From positions 1-64,000 of the forward strand of contig NZ_JAYREK010000012.1 of the NCBI RefSeq assembly GCF_041908905.1: a stretch of 64,000 nt of DNA. The letters are read 5' to 3'. Shown here in pieces: positions 27,048 to 36,036 of this stretch; position 1 is the first letter of the stretch; each line of letters opens with the position of its first letter. The notes under the pieces are model-generated. The model worked only from the letters and a program-made list of their open reading frames with translations. It had not been told where the DNA came from and did no database searches. The stretch comes from Zoogloea sp041908905 (GTDB lineage Bacteria; Pseudomonadota; Gammaproteobacteria; Burkholderiales; Rhodocyclaceae). Made by a program: the position numbers and the translations under genes.

Positions 27048-28394
27048 TCAGCCCGCCAGCGCCGCGAGCAGCTTGCCGTGGATGCCCCCGAAGCCGCCGT
27101 TGCTCATCACCAAAATGCGGTCGCCGTCGCGGGCCTCGGCGACGATGGCCGCCACCAGCGCATCCAGGTCGTCCTCCACCAGCGTCTTGCCGGCGATCGG
27201 TGCCAGCGCACCGCGGGCGTCCCAGCCCAGGTTGGCGGCGTAGCAGAAGACCTTGTCGGCCTGGGCCAGGCTGTCAGCCAGCTGATCCTTCATCACGCCG
27301 AGCTTCATGGTGTTGGAGCGCGGCTCCAGCACCGCCAGGATGCGCGCCTCGCCCACCTGCCGGCGCAGGCCCTCGACGGTCAGGGTGATCGCCGTCGGGT
27401 GGTGGGCGAAGTCGTCGTACACCGCCACGCCGCGCACCGTGCCGCGCAACTCGAGGCGACGCTTGACGCCCTCGAAGCGGGTCAGCGCGTCCAGCGCCAC
27501 CTCCGGCGTCACGCCGACATGGCGGGCCGCCGCGATGGCCGCCAGCGCGTTGGCCCGGTTGTGACGGCCCGACAGGGGCAGGCGGCGGCGGCCGATCTCG
27601 CGGCCTTCGAAGCGCAGCACCACCTCGTCCTCGCTCGCCCCTTCGGCCACCGACCAGCCGGCCGCGTCGTTGAACCACTCCAGCTCCGACCAGCAGCCGC
27701 GGGCAATCACCCGCTGCAGGGACGCCTCGGCGGCGTTGGCGACGATCCGCCCGGTTTTGGGCACGATCCGCACCAGATGGTGGAATTGCGTCTCGATCGC
27801 CGCCAGATCGGCAAAGATGTCGGCGTGATCAAACTCGAGGTTATTGAGGATCGCAGTGCGCGGGCGGTAATGGACGAACTTGGAGCGCTTGTCGCAGAAG
27901 GCGGTGTCGTACTCGTCGGCCTCGATCACGAAGAAGGGCGTCTCGCCGAGGCGCGCCGACACGCCGAAGTTCTTGGGCACCCCCCCCACCAGGAAACCCG
28001 GCTTGAGGCCGGCATCTTCGAGGATCCACGCCAGCAGCGAGGTGGTGGTGGTCTTGCCGTGGGTGCCCGCCACGGCCAGCACCCAGCGCCCCTGGAGCAC
28101 GTTCTCGGCCAGCCACTGGGGGCCCGACACATAGGGCAGCCCCCGGTCGAGGATGACCTCGAGGAGCGGATTGCCGCGGGAGATCGCGTTGCCCACCACG
28201 AAGACGTCCGGCTCGAGGCCGAGCTGCTCGACGCCATAGCCTTCGACGAGGCCGATGCCCTGCTCCTCGAGCTGGGTGCTCATCGGCGGATAGACGTTGG
28301 CGTCGCAGCCCGTCACCTTGTGGCCGGCGGCCCGCGCCAGCAATGCCACGCCACCCATGAAGGTGCCGCAAATCCCGAGAATGTGAATGTGCAT
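27048..28394 (-). CDS. mpl: UDP-N-acetylmuramate:L-alanyl-gamma-D-glutamyl-meso-diaminopimelate ligase
   Basis: A 448-residue Mur-ligase-family enzyme that reattaches recycled murein tripeptide to UDP-MurNAc. It starts MHIHILGICGTFMGG, which distinguishes Mpl from MurC, and has the ATP loop AGTHGKTTTTS, EADEYDTAF, LNNLEFDHADIF and YDDFAHHPTA. ATG 28394 is placed at MHIHIL; the frame stays open upstream over the divergent gene. It shares a 90-bp divergent promoter region with the 28485 gene. Confidence 0.94.
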   Translation of the reverse strand: MHIHILGICGTFMGGVALLARAAGHKVTGCDANVYPPMSTQLEEQGIGLVEGYGVEQLGLEPDVFVVGNAISRGNPLLEVILDRGLPYVSGPQWLAENVLQGRWVLAVAGTHGKTTTTSLLAWILEDAGLKPGFLVGGVPKNFGVSARLGETPFFVIEADEYDTAFCDKRSKFVHYRPRTAILNNLEFDHADIFADLAAIETQFHHLVRIVPKTGRIVANAAEASLQRVIARGCWSELEWFNDAAGWSVAEGASEDEVVLRFEGREIGRRRLPLSGRHNRANALAAIAAARHVGVTPEVALDALTRFEGVKRRLELRGTVRGVAVYDDFAHHPTAITLTVEGLRRQVGEARILAVLEPRSNTMKLGVMKDQLADSLAQADKVFCYAANLGWDARGALAPIAGKTLVEDDLDALVAAIVAEARDGDRILVMSNGGFGGIHGKLLAALAG

Positions 28395-28440
28395 GAGATC
28401 CCAAGCGCGGACGCGGAAACAGCGCCGCAACAGTCGTGTG

Positions 28441-28459
28441 TAGAATGGGCAGCATTCTA
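28441..28459. promoter_or_regulatory. Palindrome overlapping a -10-like box in the mpl divergent region
   Basis: TAGAATG and CATTCTA form a perfect 7-bp inverted repeat around GGCAG. The left arm TAGAAT is a 5/6 match to a sigma-70 -10 box for the rightward gene, 39 bp from its ATG. No matching -35 is obvious. It may be an operator. Confidence 0.4.
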
Positions 28460-28484
28460 ATCGAACGGGGAGCTCCGACCGCCC

Positions 28485-29114
28485 ATGACGCGCCCTGCCG
28501 TTCCGCACCGCAGCAACCTGCGCCGCGAGATCGCCGCGCTGGCTGCCCGCATGATCGCCGAAGATGGCATCTCCGACTATGGCTTCGCCAAGCGCAAGGC
28601 GGCCCGCCAGCTCGGCGCGGTGAACGCCGACGAACTCCCCAACAACGCCGAGATCGACGCCGAAGTCCGCACCTACCTGGCGATCTTCCAGGACGAGGAG
28701 CACCTCGAGCGCCAGCAGGTGATGCGCATCGCCGCCGCCGAAGTGATGCGCGAACTCGACGCCTTCCGCCCCTATCTCACCGGCGCCGTGCTCGAAGGCA
28801 CCGCCGGCCGCTACGCCGAGGTCGAGATCGAGCTGTTCCCCGAGAGCGCCAAAGAGGTCGAGATCTTCTTCCTCAACCACGGGGTGGCCTACGAACACCG
28901 CGAGCCGCGCCGCAACCAGCCCGACGCCCCCGAAGCGATCCTGGTCTTCGACTGGGGTGACGTGCCGGTCAAGCTGCGCATCTACTCCCCCGACGTGGAG
29001 CGCCTCAGCCGCCGCAGCCCCCACGGTGCCCGGCAGATGGAGCGGGCCCGCCTCGCCACCGTCGAAGCACTGATCGAACAGGGCCCCACCGCCGCCCTGG
29101 ACCCGCATTCATGA
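28485..29114 (+). CDS. Conserved hypothetical protein
   Basis: A 209-residue soluble protein that I do not recognise by name. The N-terminal part is a charged helical region (about 10-90) with FAKRKAARQLGA and a stretch resembling a nucleotidyltransferase-associated helix bundle. The middle holds alternating strands with FLNHGVAYEHREPRRNQ and VFDWGDVPVKLRIY. It has no signal peptide or membrane segment. Its stop overlaps the thioredoxin gene start (ATGA), so they are coupled. It is divergent from mpl; this neighbourhood recurs in betaproteobacteria as far as I recall, but the function is unknown. Confidence 0.75.
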   Translation: MTRPAVPHRSNLRREIAALAARMIAEDGISDYGFAKRKAARQLGAVNADELPNNAEIDAEVRTYLAIFQDEEHLERQQVMRIAAAEVMRELDAFRPYLTGAVLEGTAGRYAEVEIELFPESAKEVEIFFLNHGVAYEHREPRRNQPDAPEAILVFDWGDVPVKLRIYSPDVERLSRRSPHGARQMERARLATVEALIEQGPTAALDPHS

Positions 29115-29665
29115 AAAACAAGCTCTCCATCCTCCTCACCGTCATCGTGGCCCTGGCGGCCACCGCCGTCGGCGTGTACATGGGCAACCGGCAGACGGAA
29201 GCGCCGCCGGCCGCCACCGCCGGGCAGGCCCGGCACGCGGCCCTGGACAGCCTGCTGGCGCTCACCCTCCCCGACCTCGACGGCACTCCGCAGCCCCTCG
29301 CCCAATGGAAGGGCAAGATCCTGGTGTTCAACTTCTGGGCCACCTGGTGCCCGCCCTGCATCAAGGAAATCCCGGCCTTCTCGGCGGCGAGCCGCAAATA
29401 CCAGGACAAGGGCGTGCAATTCGTCGGACTCAGCATCGACACCCCCACCAACGTACGCGACTTCCAGCTCGAACACCGGGTGAGCTACCCGCTGCTGCTG
29501 GCCGAGCCTTCGGTGGTACAGCTCACCGAAGGCCTGGGCAACGCCGCCCAGGGGCTGCCATTTACCGTGATCGTCGACAAAACGGGCGTGATCAGCCGGG
29601 TAAAGACCGGTACCCTGTCGGAGGCCGATCTCGACGCCACCCTCGCCGGCCTGACCCGCCAGTAA
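29111..29665 (+). CDS. TlpA/ResA-like periplasmic thioredoxin
   Basis: A 184-residue protein with an N-terminal membrane anchor or signal (about 5-25) and a thioredoxin fold with the active site FWATWCPPCIKEIPAF at about 75-90. The TlpA-type FVGLSIDTPTNVRDF insert and cis-Pro region GLPFTVIVDKTG are present. It likely reduces disulfides in the periplasm, for example during cytochrome c maturation. Overlap with the upstream hypothetical gene indicates coupling. Confidence 0.88.
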   Translation: MKNKLSILLTVIVALAATAVGVYMGNRQTEAPPAATAGQARHAALDSLLALTLPDLDGTPQPLAQWKGKILVFNFWATWCPPCIKEIPAFSAASRKYQDKGVQFVGLSIDTPTNVRDFQLEHRVSYPLLLAEPSVVQLTEGLGNAAQGLPFTVIVDKTGVISRVKTGTLSEADLDATLAGLTRQ

Positions 29666-29725
29666 CACGCCGCGGGGCGGCCGGCTGGTGGACAATTTGC
29701 GCCTAATTGCGGCAAACTTGCGCCC

Positions 29726-30223
29726 ATGACGCGGAAAACTCGCACCCAGGAAGCCCGCACCGAGAGCCTGCCGCAGCGTCGCGTGCTGGTTCTGCACGGG
29801 CCCAACCTCAACCTCTTCAGCAGCCGGGACGCCACCTCCGGCGAGCAGCTCACGCTCGCCGACGTCCACACGGCCATGGAGAGCCGGGCCCGGGCCGACG
29901 GCGTGCAGCTGGAATCCTTCCAGAGCAACCACGAGGGCGAGCTGATCGACCGGGTCCAGGCCGCCGGCAGCGAGGGCACCGACTTCATCATCATCAACCC
30001 GGCGGGCTACACCCACACCAGCGTCGCGCTGCGTGACGCCCTCTGCGAAGTCGGCATTCCCTTCGTGGAAGTCCACCTGACCAACATCCACGCCGGCGAG
30101 CCCTTCCGCAAGCACTCCTACTTCTCCGACAAGGCCGTCGGAGTGATATCCGGGCTGGGCGCCCAGGGCTATCAACTGGCCCTCGAGTTCGCCCTCTCCC
30201 GCCTGCGCGCCTCCAGCGCCTGA
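29726..30223 (+). CDS. aroQ: Type II 3-dehydroquinate dehydratase-like protein with altered lid
   Basis: A 165-residue protein of the AroQ family, which converts 3-dehydroquinate to 3-dehydroshikimate. It has LHGPNLNLF, FQSNHEGELID, INPAGYTHTSVALRDAL and VEVHLTNIHAGEPFRKHS. The lid loop departs from the usual REPxxYG: Arg34 is kept but the catalytic Tyr position is Gly39, and the HAREEFR Arg is Gly. It also has a 17-residue N-terminal extension. Its place just before accB is the common betaproteobacterial order. It may be a divergent enzyme or have altered activity. Confidence 0.82.
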   Translation: MTRKTRTQEARTESLPQRRVLVLHGPNLNLFSSRDATSGEQLTLADVHTAMESRARADGVQLESFQSNHEGELIDRVQAAGSEGTDFIIINPAGYTHTSVALRDALCEVGIPFVEVHLTNIHAGEPFRKHSYFSDKAVGVISGLGAQGYQLALEFALSRLRASSA

Positions 30224-30282
30224 CACAGACATCCGCGGCCCCTCGCCCGAGCGGCCGCCATACCTATATCAAGGGGAAAACA

Positions 30283-30732
<450 letters not shown>

Positions 30733-30735
30733 GCC

Positions 30736-32103
30736 ATGGCCATGTTCGAGAAGATCCTCATCGCCAACCGCGGCGAAATCGCCCTGCGGGTGCTGCGCGC
30801 CTGCCGCGAGCTGGGCATCAAGACGGTGGCCGTGCACTCCGAGCCTGACGCCGAAGCCAAGTACGTCAAGCTGGCCGACGAATCCGTCTGCATCGGGCCC
30901 GCCTCGTCGGCCCTCAGCTACCTCAACATCCCCGCGCTGATCTCCGCCGCCGAGGTCACCGACGCCGAGGCGATCCACCCCGGCTACGGCTTCCTGTCCG
31001 AGAACGCCGACTTCGCCGAGCGGGTCGAGCAGTCCGGCTTCGTGTTCATCGGCCCCCGCGCCGAGACCATCCGCCTGATGGGCGACAAGGTCTCCGCCAA
31101 GGACGCCATGAAGGCCGCCGGCGTGCCCTGCGTGCCGGGCTCCGAAGGCGCCCTGCCCGACGACCCGAAAGAAATCGTCAAGATCGCCCGCGCCATCGGC
31201 TACCCGGTGATCATCAAGGCGGCCGGCGGCGGCGGTGGGCGCGGCATGCGCGTGGTGCACACCGAGGCGGCCCTGCTCAACGCCGTCACCACCACCCGCT
31301 CCGAGGCCGGCGCCTTCTTCGGCAACCCCATGGTTTACATGGAGAAGTTCCTGGAAAACCCGCGCCACGTGGAGATCCAGATCCTCGCCGACCAGCACGG
31401 CAACGCCATCCACCTGGGGGAGCGCGACTGCTCCATGCAGCGCCGCCACCAGAAGGTCATCGAGGAAGCCCCCGCGCCCGGCATCGAGCGCCGCCACATC
31501 CTGCGCATCGGCGAACGCTGCGCCGAGGCCTGCCGCAAGATCGGCTACCGGGGCGCCGGCACCTTCGAGTTCCTCTACGAGAACGGCGAGTTCTACTTCA
31601 TCGAGATGAACACCCGGGTCCAGGTCGAACACCCGGTCACCGAGCTCATCACCGGCGTCGACATCGTCCAGGAGCAGATCCGCGTCGCCGCCGGCCAGAA
31701 GCTGCGCTACCGCCAGAAGGACATCGAGTTCCGCGGCCACGCGATCGAATGCCGCATCAACGCCGAAGATCCGTTCAAGTTCACCCCCTGCCCGGGCAAG
31801 ATCGGCAACTGGCACGTCCCCGGTGGCCCCGGCATCCGCGTGGATTCGCACGTGTACAATGGCTACACGGTGCCCCAGCACTACGACTCGATGATCGGCA
31901 AGCTGATCGCCTACGGCGACACCCGCGACCAGGCCATCCGCCGCATGCGCATCGCCCTGTCCGAGATGCTCGTCGAAGGCATCAAGACCAACATCCCGCT
32001 GCACCAGGAACTGATGCTCGACGCCCGCTTCGTCGAAGGCGGCACCGCGATCCACTACCTCGAGCACAAGCTGGCCGCCCGCAACGAGGTCAATAAAAGC
32101 TGA
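30736..32103 (+). CDS. accC: Biotin carboxylase subunit of acetyl-CoA carboxylase
   Basis: A 455-residue ATP-grasp enzyme that carboxylates biotin on AccB. Motifs: IANRGEIALRVLRA at the N-terminus, IHPGYGFLSENA, the glycine-rich ATP loop AAGGGGGRGMR, MEKFLENPRHVEIQ, RDCSMQRRHQK and FIEMNTRVQVEHPVTE. Length is typical. It sits 3 bp after accB, and its TGA overlaps the prmA ATG by one base. Confidence 0.97.
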   Translation: MAMFEKILIANRGEIALRVLRACRELGIKTVAVHSEPDAEAKYVKLADESVCIGPASSALSYLNIPALISAAEVTDAEAIHPGYGFLSENADFAERVEQSGFVFIGPRAETIRLMGDKVSAKDAMKAAGVPCVPGSEGALPDDPKEIVKIARAIGYPVIIKAAGGGGGRGMRVVHTEAALLNAVTTTRSEAGAFFGNPMVYMEKFLENPRHVEIQILADQHGNAIHLGERDCSMQRRHQKVIEEAPAPGIERRHILRIGERCAEACRKIGYRGAGTFEFLYENGEFYFIEMNTRVQVEHPVTELITGVDIVQEQIRVAAGQKLRYRQKDIEFRGHAIECRINAEDPFKFTPCPGKIGNWHVPGGPGIRVDSHVYNGYTVPQHYDSMIGKLIAYGDTRDQAIRRMRIALSEMLVEGIKTNIPLHQELMLDARFVEGGTAIHYLEHKLAARNEVNKS

Positions 32104-33005
32104 TGTGGATCTCTGTCATCCTGCAGGCTGACGCGACCCGCGCCGAAGCCCTCTCCGAAGCGCTGATGGAGCACGGCGCGCTGTCGGTCAGCATCGACGA
32201 CGCCGACGCCGGCACCGAGGCCGAAAAGCCCCAGTTCGGCGAGCCCGGCATGCACCCGGCCAGCCTGTGGGACCACAGCCGCGTCGTCGCGCTCTTCGAC
32301 ACCGACACCGACCTGGCCCAGGCCCTGGCCACCGCATCCGCGGCGGCCGGCCTCGCCGCGGTGCCGCCGTTCACCATCGAGGAGGTCGAGGAGCAGAACT
32401 GGGTGCAGCTCACCCAGAGCCAGTTCGACCCGATCCGCATTACCGACCGTCTCTGGATCGTGCCCACCTGGCACACCGCCCCGGACGCCGACGCGATCAA
32501 TCTCGTCCTCGACCCCGGCATGGCCTTCGGCACCGGCTCCCACCCCACCACCCGGCTGTGCCTCGAATGGCTCATCGAAGAGGTGGCGCCGGGCGTCTCG
32601 GTGCTCGACTACGGCTGCGGCTCCGGCATCCTGGCGATCGCTGCAGCCAAACTCGGCGCCGGCGAGGTCACCGGCGTGGACATCGACGAGAAGGCCGTCG
32701 CCACCGCCGCCGACAACGCCGCCAACAACGGCGTCAGCCTGCACCTGCAGGTCTCCGCCAAGCCCCTGGCCGGCACCTTCCAGCGGGTCGTGGCCAACAT
32801 CCTGACCAACCCGCTCAAGATGCTTGCCCCACTGCTCGCCGCCCGCGTCGCCCCCGGCGGCAAGCTCGCCCTCTCCGGCGTGCTCGAAGCCCAGGCCGAC
32901 GAGGTCATCGAAGCCTACGCGCCCTACATCGCCCTGCGCGTCGGCGCCACCCACGAAGGCTGGGTCCGCCTCGAAGGCGAGCGCCCGGAACAGGACGTGC
33001 AATGA
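32103..33005 (+). CDS. prmA: Ribosomal protein L11 methyltransferase
   Basis: A 300-residue SAM-dependent methyltransferase with a PrmA N-terminal domain (EEVEEQNWVQLTQSQFDP) and catalytic domain containing FGTGSHPTTRLCL, LDYGCGSGILAIAAAKLGA and VANILTNPL. It trimethylates L11 of the 50S subunit. It starts inside the accC stop codon and its own TGA overlaps the next gene's ATG (ATGA), so the accBC-prmA-DUF3426 genes are tightly coupled. Confidence 0.95.
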   Translation: MWISVILQADATRAEALSEALMEHGALSVSIDDADAGTEAEKPQFGEPGMHPASLWDHSRVVALFDTDTDLAQALATASAAAGLAAVPPFTIEEVEEQNWVQLTQSQFDPIRITDRLWIVPTWHTAPDADAINLVLDPGMAFGTGSHPTTRLCLEWLIEEVAPGVSVLDYGCGSGILAIAAAKLGAGEVTGVDIDEKAVATAADNAANNGVSLHLQVSAKPLAGTFQRVVANILTNPLKMLAPLLAARVAPGGKLALSGVLEAQADEVIEAYAPYIALRVGATHEGWVRLEGERPEQDVQ

Positions 33006-34480
33006 TCCTGGCCCGCTGCCCCGCGTGCGCCACCACCTTCCGGGTGCGCCCGGAGCAGCTGCGCGCCCGTCAGGGGCGGGTGCGCTGCGGCCAGTGCCAG
33101 CACGCCTTCAACGCCCTCGAAACCCTGGTGGACGAGGGCCTCGCCGACGACACCGCAGGGGCACACGCCCCCGTCGAGCCAGCGCCGATCGGACTGGCGT
33201 CGATCGAACCCGCTCCCGCGGAGCCGGCCTCCAGCGAGCCGCCCGCGGCCGAAGCGCCCACGCCGGTCTTCGTGCTCGAAGAGAAGACCACGCTCGAGCC
33301 CTTCCCGCCCATCGAGCCCTCCCCCGACGAGCCCGCCGACGAGCCGCAGCCCCTGCCCAAGACACCCGAGGCCCCCGAGCCCTTCGAGGCCGTCGAATCC
33401 TTCGAGGCCCCGGCCTTCCTGCTCGACGACCTCGACAGCCCCGACCAGCCCGCCGAGCCTGCTTTCGAGGCCCCGCCTCCCGCCGACGCCATTCCGTCCG
33501 ACGACGCCCGTCTCGAGCCCCACGGCGAGATCGAGGCCCCCGCCGAATGGCCGGCCGTCGAGCCGGAGAGCGAGAGCCCGGCGCCGGTGTTCGACCTCCC
33601 CGACACGGCGGCGGAATCCCCCGCCTGGGCCCCCTTCGACGACGAGCCGCCGCTGACCGCCCCGGCCGAACCCGCACCGCTCGCCGACCAGCCGGCCGAC
33701 ACCGGCGCCCACAGCGCCGAGCCAGAGGCCGCACCGGCCTTCGCAGCGCCATCCGATTGGCCCGACCCCTCCGAGCTCGACCTCAAGGCCGAGCCCCTCG
33801 ACTTCGACTCCCTGCTCCACCGCAAGGACGCCGGCGAGGCCGCGGCCCTCGCCGGAGCCCCCGTCGAGCCGCCGCCGGCACCCATGGCCTCCTTCGCCGC
33901 GCGCCCCGGCACCGACGAACGCGCCGACACCCCGCCGGCTCCCGACGGCGACGAAGACGACGAAACCGAGTCCGAGCCGGAAACCGAGGAGAAACCCTCC
34001 GGCCTGCTCCGCCAGGCCGCCTGGGCTGCCGGCGCCACGCTGCTGGCGCTGCTCCTGCTGGCCCAGGGGATGCTGGTGTTCCGCAACCAGATCGTCCAGT
34101 CCTCGCCCCACATGCGCCCCCTCATGGAGAGCCTGTGCGCCGGCATCGGCTGCGACCTGCCCCTGCCCCGCGAGGCCGCGCTGATCTCCATCGAGAACTC
34201 CGACATCCAGCCCGACGCCGGCCGCGAAGCCTTCTTCACCCTCCACGTCACCCTGCGCAACCGGGCCGAATTTGCCCAGGCCCACCCCCACCTCGAAGTC
34301 ACCCTCACCGACGCCCGCGACAAGGCCCTCGTCCGCCGGGTGCTGGAGCCCGCCCAGTGGCTGCCCGCCGACGCCCCAAAGGACGCCTTCCCGGCCCACC
34401 GGGAGATCGCCGCCAAGGTCGCCTTCGAGGCGCCCCTGGTGGCCGCCGCCGGCTACCGCGTGTGGGTGTTCTACCCCTGA
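33002..34480 (+). CDS. Zinc-ribbon (MJ0042-type) and DUF3426 membrane protein
   Basis: A 492-residue protein. An N-terminal zinc ribbon (CPAC ... CGQC, residues 6-36) is followed by about 290 residues of Pro/Ala/Glu-rich, probably disordered sequence. A single membrane helix (about 338-360) and a C-terminal DUF3426 domain of about 125 residues come next; the domain includes FFTLHVTLRNRAEFAQ and ends VWVFYP. This family commonly follows prmA in betaproteobacteria; its function is not known. The disordered region is unusually long and acidic. The ATGA overlap with prmA fixes the start. Confidence 0.88.
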   Translation: MILARCPACATTFRVRPEQLRARQGRVRCGQCQHAFNALETLVDEGLADDTAGAHAPVEPAPIGLASIEPAPAEPASSEPPAAEAPTPVFVLEEKTTLEPFPPIEPSPDEPADEPQPLPKTPEAPEPFEAVESFEAPAFLLDDLDSPDQPAEPAFEAPPPADAIPSDDARLEPHGEIEAPAEWPAVEPESESPAPVFDLPDTAAESPAWAPFDDEPPLTAPAEPAPLADQPADTGAHSAEPEAAPAFAAPSDWPDPSELDLKAEPLDFDSLLHRKDAGEAAALAGAPVEPPPAPMASFAARPGTDERADTPPAPDGDEDDETESEPETEEKPSGLLRQAAWAAGATLLALLLLAQGMLVFRNQIVQSSPHMRPLMESLCAGIGCDLPLPREAALISIENSDIQPDAGREAFFTLHVTLRNRAEFAQAHPHLEVTLTDARDKALVRRVLEPAQWLPADAPKDAFPAHREIAAKVAFEAPLVAAAGYRVWVFYP

Positions 34481-34498
34481 CCCGCCCTTTACGCCCCC

Positions 34499-35434
34499 AT
34501 GTCCACGCTCATCTGCGGCTCCATCGCCTTCGACTCGATCATGGTTTTCCATGATCGCTTCCGCAACCACATCCTGCCCGACCAGCTGCACATCCTGAAC
34601 GTCTCGTTCTTCGTGCCCGACATGCGGCGAGAATTCGGCGGCTGCGCCGGCAACATCGCCTACAACCTCAAGCTGCTGGGTGGCGAGCCGCTGATCATGG
34701 CCACCGTCGGCGACGACGCGGCCCCCTATCTCGAGCGTCTCGACCGCCTCGGCCTGCCCCGCACCCACGTCACCCGGGTGCCCGGCAGCTTCACCGCCCA
34801 GGCCTTCATCACCACCGACCTCGACGACAACCAGATCACCGCCTTCCACCCGGGCGCGATGATGATGTCCCACCTCAACAAGGTCGGCGACGCCAGCGGC
34901 GTGCGCCTCGGCATCGTCTCGCCGGATGGCCGCGACGGCATGCTCGAGCACACCCGCCAGTTTGCCGAAGCCGGCATCCCCTTCATCTTCGACCCGGGCC
35001 AGGGCCTGCCGATGTTCAACGGCGACGAACTGCTGGCGTGCCTGCAACTGGCCGACTACTGTACGGTCAACGACTACGAGGCCCGCCTGCTGTGCGAACG
35101 CACCGGACGCAGCGTCGAGTCGCTCGCCACGGACGTGAAGGCGCTGATCGTCACCCGCGGTGGCGAAGGCTCCGAGATCCACACCGGCGGTCGCCGCATC
35201 GAGATCCCGACAGCGCGCCCCAGCGTCGTCCAAGACCCCACCGGCTGCGGCGACGCCTATCGGGCGGGCCTGCTGTACGGCATCGAGCAGGGCATGGACT
35301 GGGAGCAGACCGGCCGCCTCGCCTCGCTGATGGGCGCCATCAAGATCGCGTCCCGCGGCGGGCAGAACCACACGCCCAGCCGCGACGACATCGCCGAAGC
35401 CTACCGTGAGGCCTTCGGCACCACTCTCTGGTGA
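34499..35434 (+). CDS. PfkB-family carbohydrate/nucleoside kinase
   Basis: A 311-residue ribokinase-fold kinase with the family signatures GGCAGNIAYNLKLLGG near the N-terminus and DPTGCGDAYRAGLLYG (catalytic Asp) near the C-terminus. It resembles the adenosine-kinase-like PfkB proteins. The phosphate acceptor is not certain; a ribonucleoside or sugar is likely. It starts 18 bp after the DUF3426 stop, suggesting it ends the acc operon. Confidence 0.88.
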   Translation: MSTLICGSIAFDSIMVFHDRFRNHILPDQLHILNVSFFVPDMRREFGGCAGNIAYNLKLLGGEPLIMATVGDDAAPYLERLDRLGLPRTHVTRVPGSFTAQAFITTDLDDNQITAFHPGAMMMSHLNKVGDASGVRLGIVSPDGRDGMLEHTRQFAEAGIPFIFDPGQGLPMFNGDELLACLQLADYCTVNDYEARLLCERTGRSVESLATDVKALIVTRGGEGSEIHTGGRRIEIPTARPSVVQDPTGCGDAYRAGLLYGIEQGMDWEQTGRLASLMGAIKIASRGGQNHTPSRDDIAEAYREAFGTTLW

Positions 35435-35445
35435 AAGGAAGAACC

Positions 35446-35901
35446 ATGCGAATCCTCAATCTGACCCTCGCCCTGCTCGCCACCGTCACCATCACGGGCT
35501 GCGCCAGCGGCCTGGGCGGCGGCGACTACCAGCGCGCCGAAGCCCGTCGCGTCATCAACGTGCGGATGGGGGTCGTCGAAAGCGTGCGCCCGGTCAAGCT
35601 CGAAGGCACCAAGTCGCCGGTGGGCACCCTGGGCGGCGCGGCGATCGGCGGCATCGCGGGCAGCACCGTCGGCCAGGGCAAGGGCTCGGCCATCGCCGCG
35701 GTCATCGGTGCCGTGGCGGGCGGCCTGGCCGGCTCCGCCGCCGAAGAGGGCATGACCCGCAAGCAGGGCATCGAGATCACCCTCAAGATGGACAACGGCG
35801 AGCTGCTCGCCGTCACCCAGGAAGACGGCGGCGAGAAGTTCCAGCCGGGCGAGCGCGTCCGCCTGCTGCAGGACGGCGGCAACACCCGCGTCACCCGCTG
35901 A
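35446..35901 (+). CDS. Outer-membrane lipoprotein with glycine-zipper 2TM domain (SlyB/Pcp-like)
   Basis: A 151-residue lipoprotein: signal peptide with lipobox ITGC, then a glycine-zipper region GGAAIGGIAGSTVGQGKG and AVIGAVAGGLAGSAAEEG, and a C-terminal beta region. This is the SlyB/PCP pattern of small outer-membrane lipoproteins linked to envelope integrity. ATG 35446 follows AAAGGAAG. An intrinsic terminator follows 25 bp after the stop. Confidence 0.88.
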   Translation: MRILNLTLALLATVTITGCASGLGGGDYQRAEARRVINVRMGVVESVRPVKLEGTKSPVGTLGGAAIGGIAGSTVGQGKGSAIAAVIGAVAGGLAGSAAEEGMTRKQGIEITLKMDNGELLAVTQEDGGEKFQPGERVRLLQDGGNTRVTR

Positions 35902-35926
35902 ACCCCGCCCGTCGGGCAGGCCTCAT

Positions 35927-35951
35927 GAAGGGAGCTGCGGCTCCCTTCTTT
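35927..35951 (+). terminator. Intrinsic terminator after the SlyB-like gene
   Basis: GAAGGGAGC and GCTCCCTTC form a perfect 9-bp stem with a TGCG tetraloop, followed by TTT. It closes the unit that begins upstream of accB. Confidence 0.8.
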
Positions 35952-36036
35952 GCGTTAATGTGCCGGTAACACCGCCTTCAAGGCCCTGCAATGCAGCATT
36001 CCCACAATGCGCGAAAACCCCAAGAGGATTCTCGCC

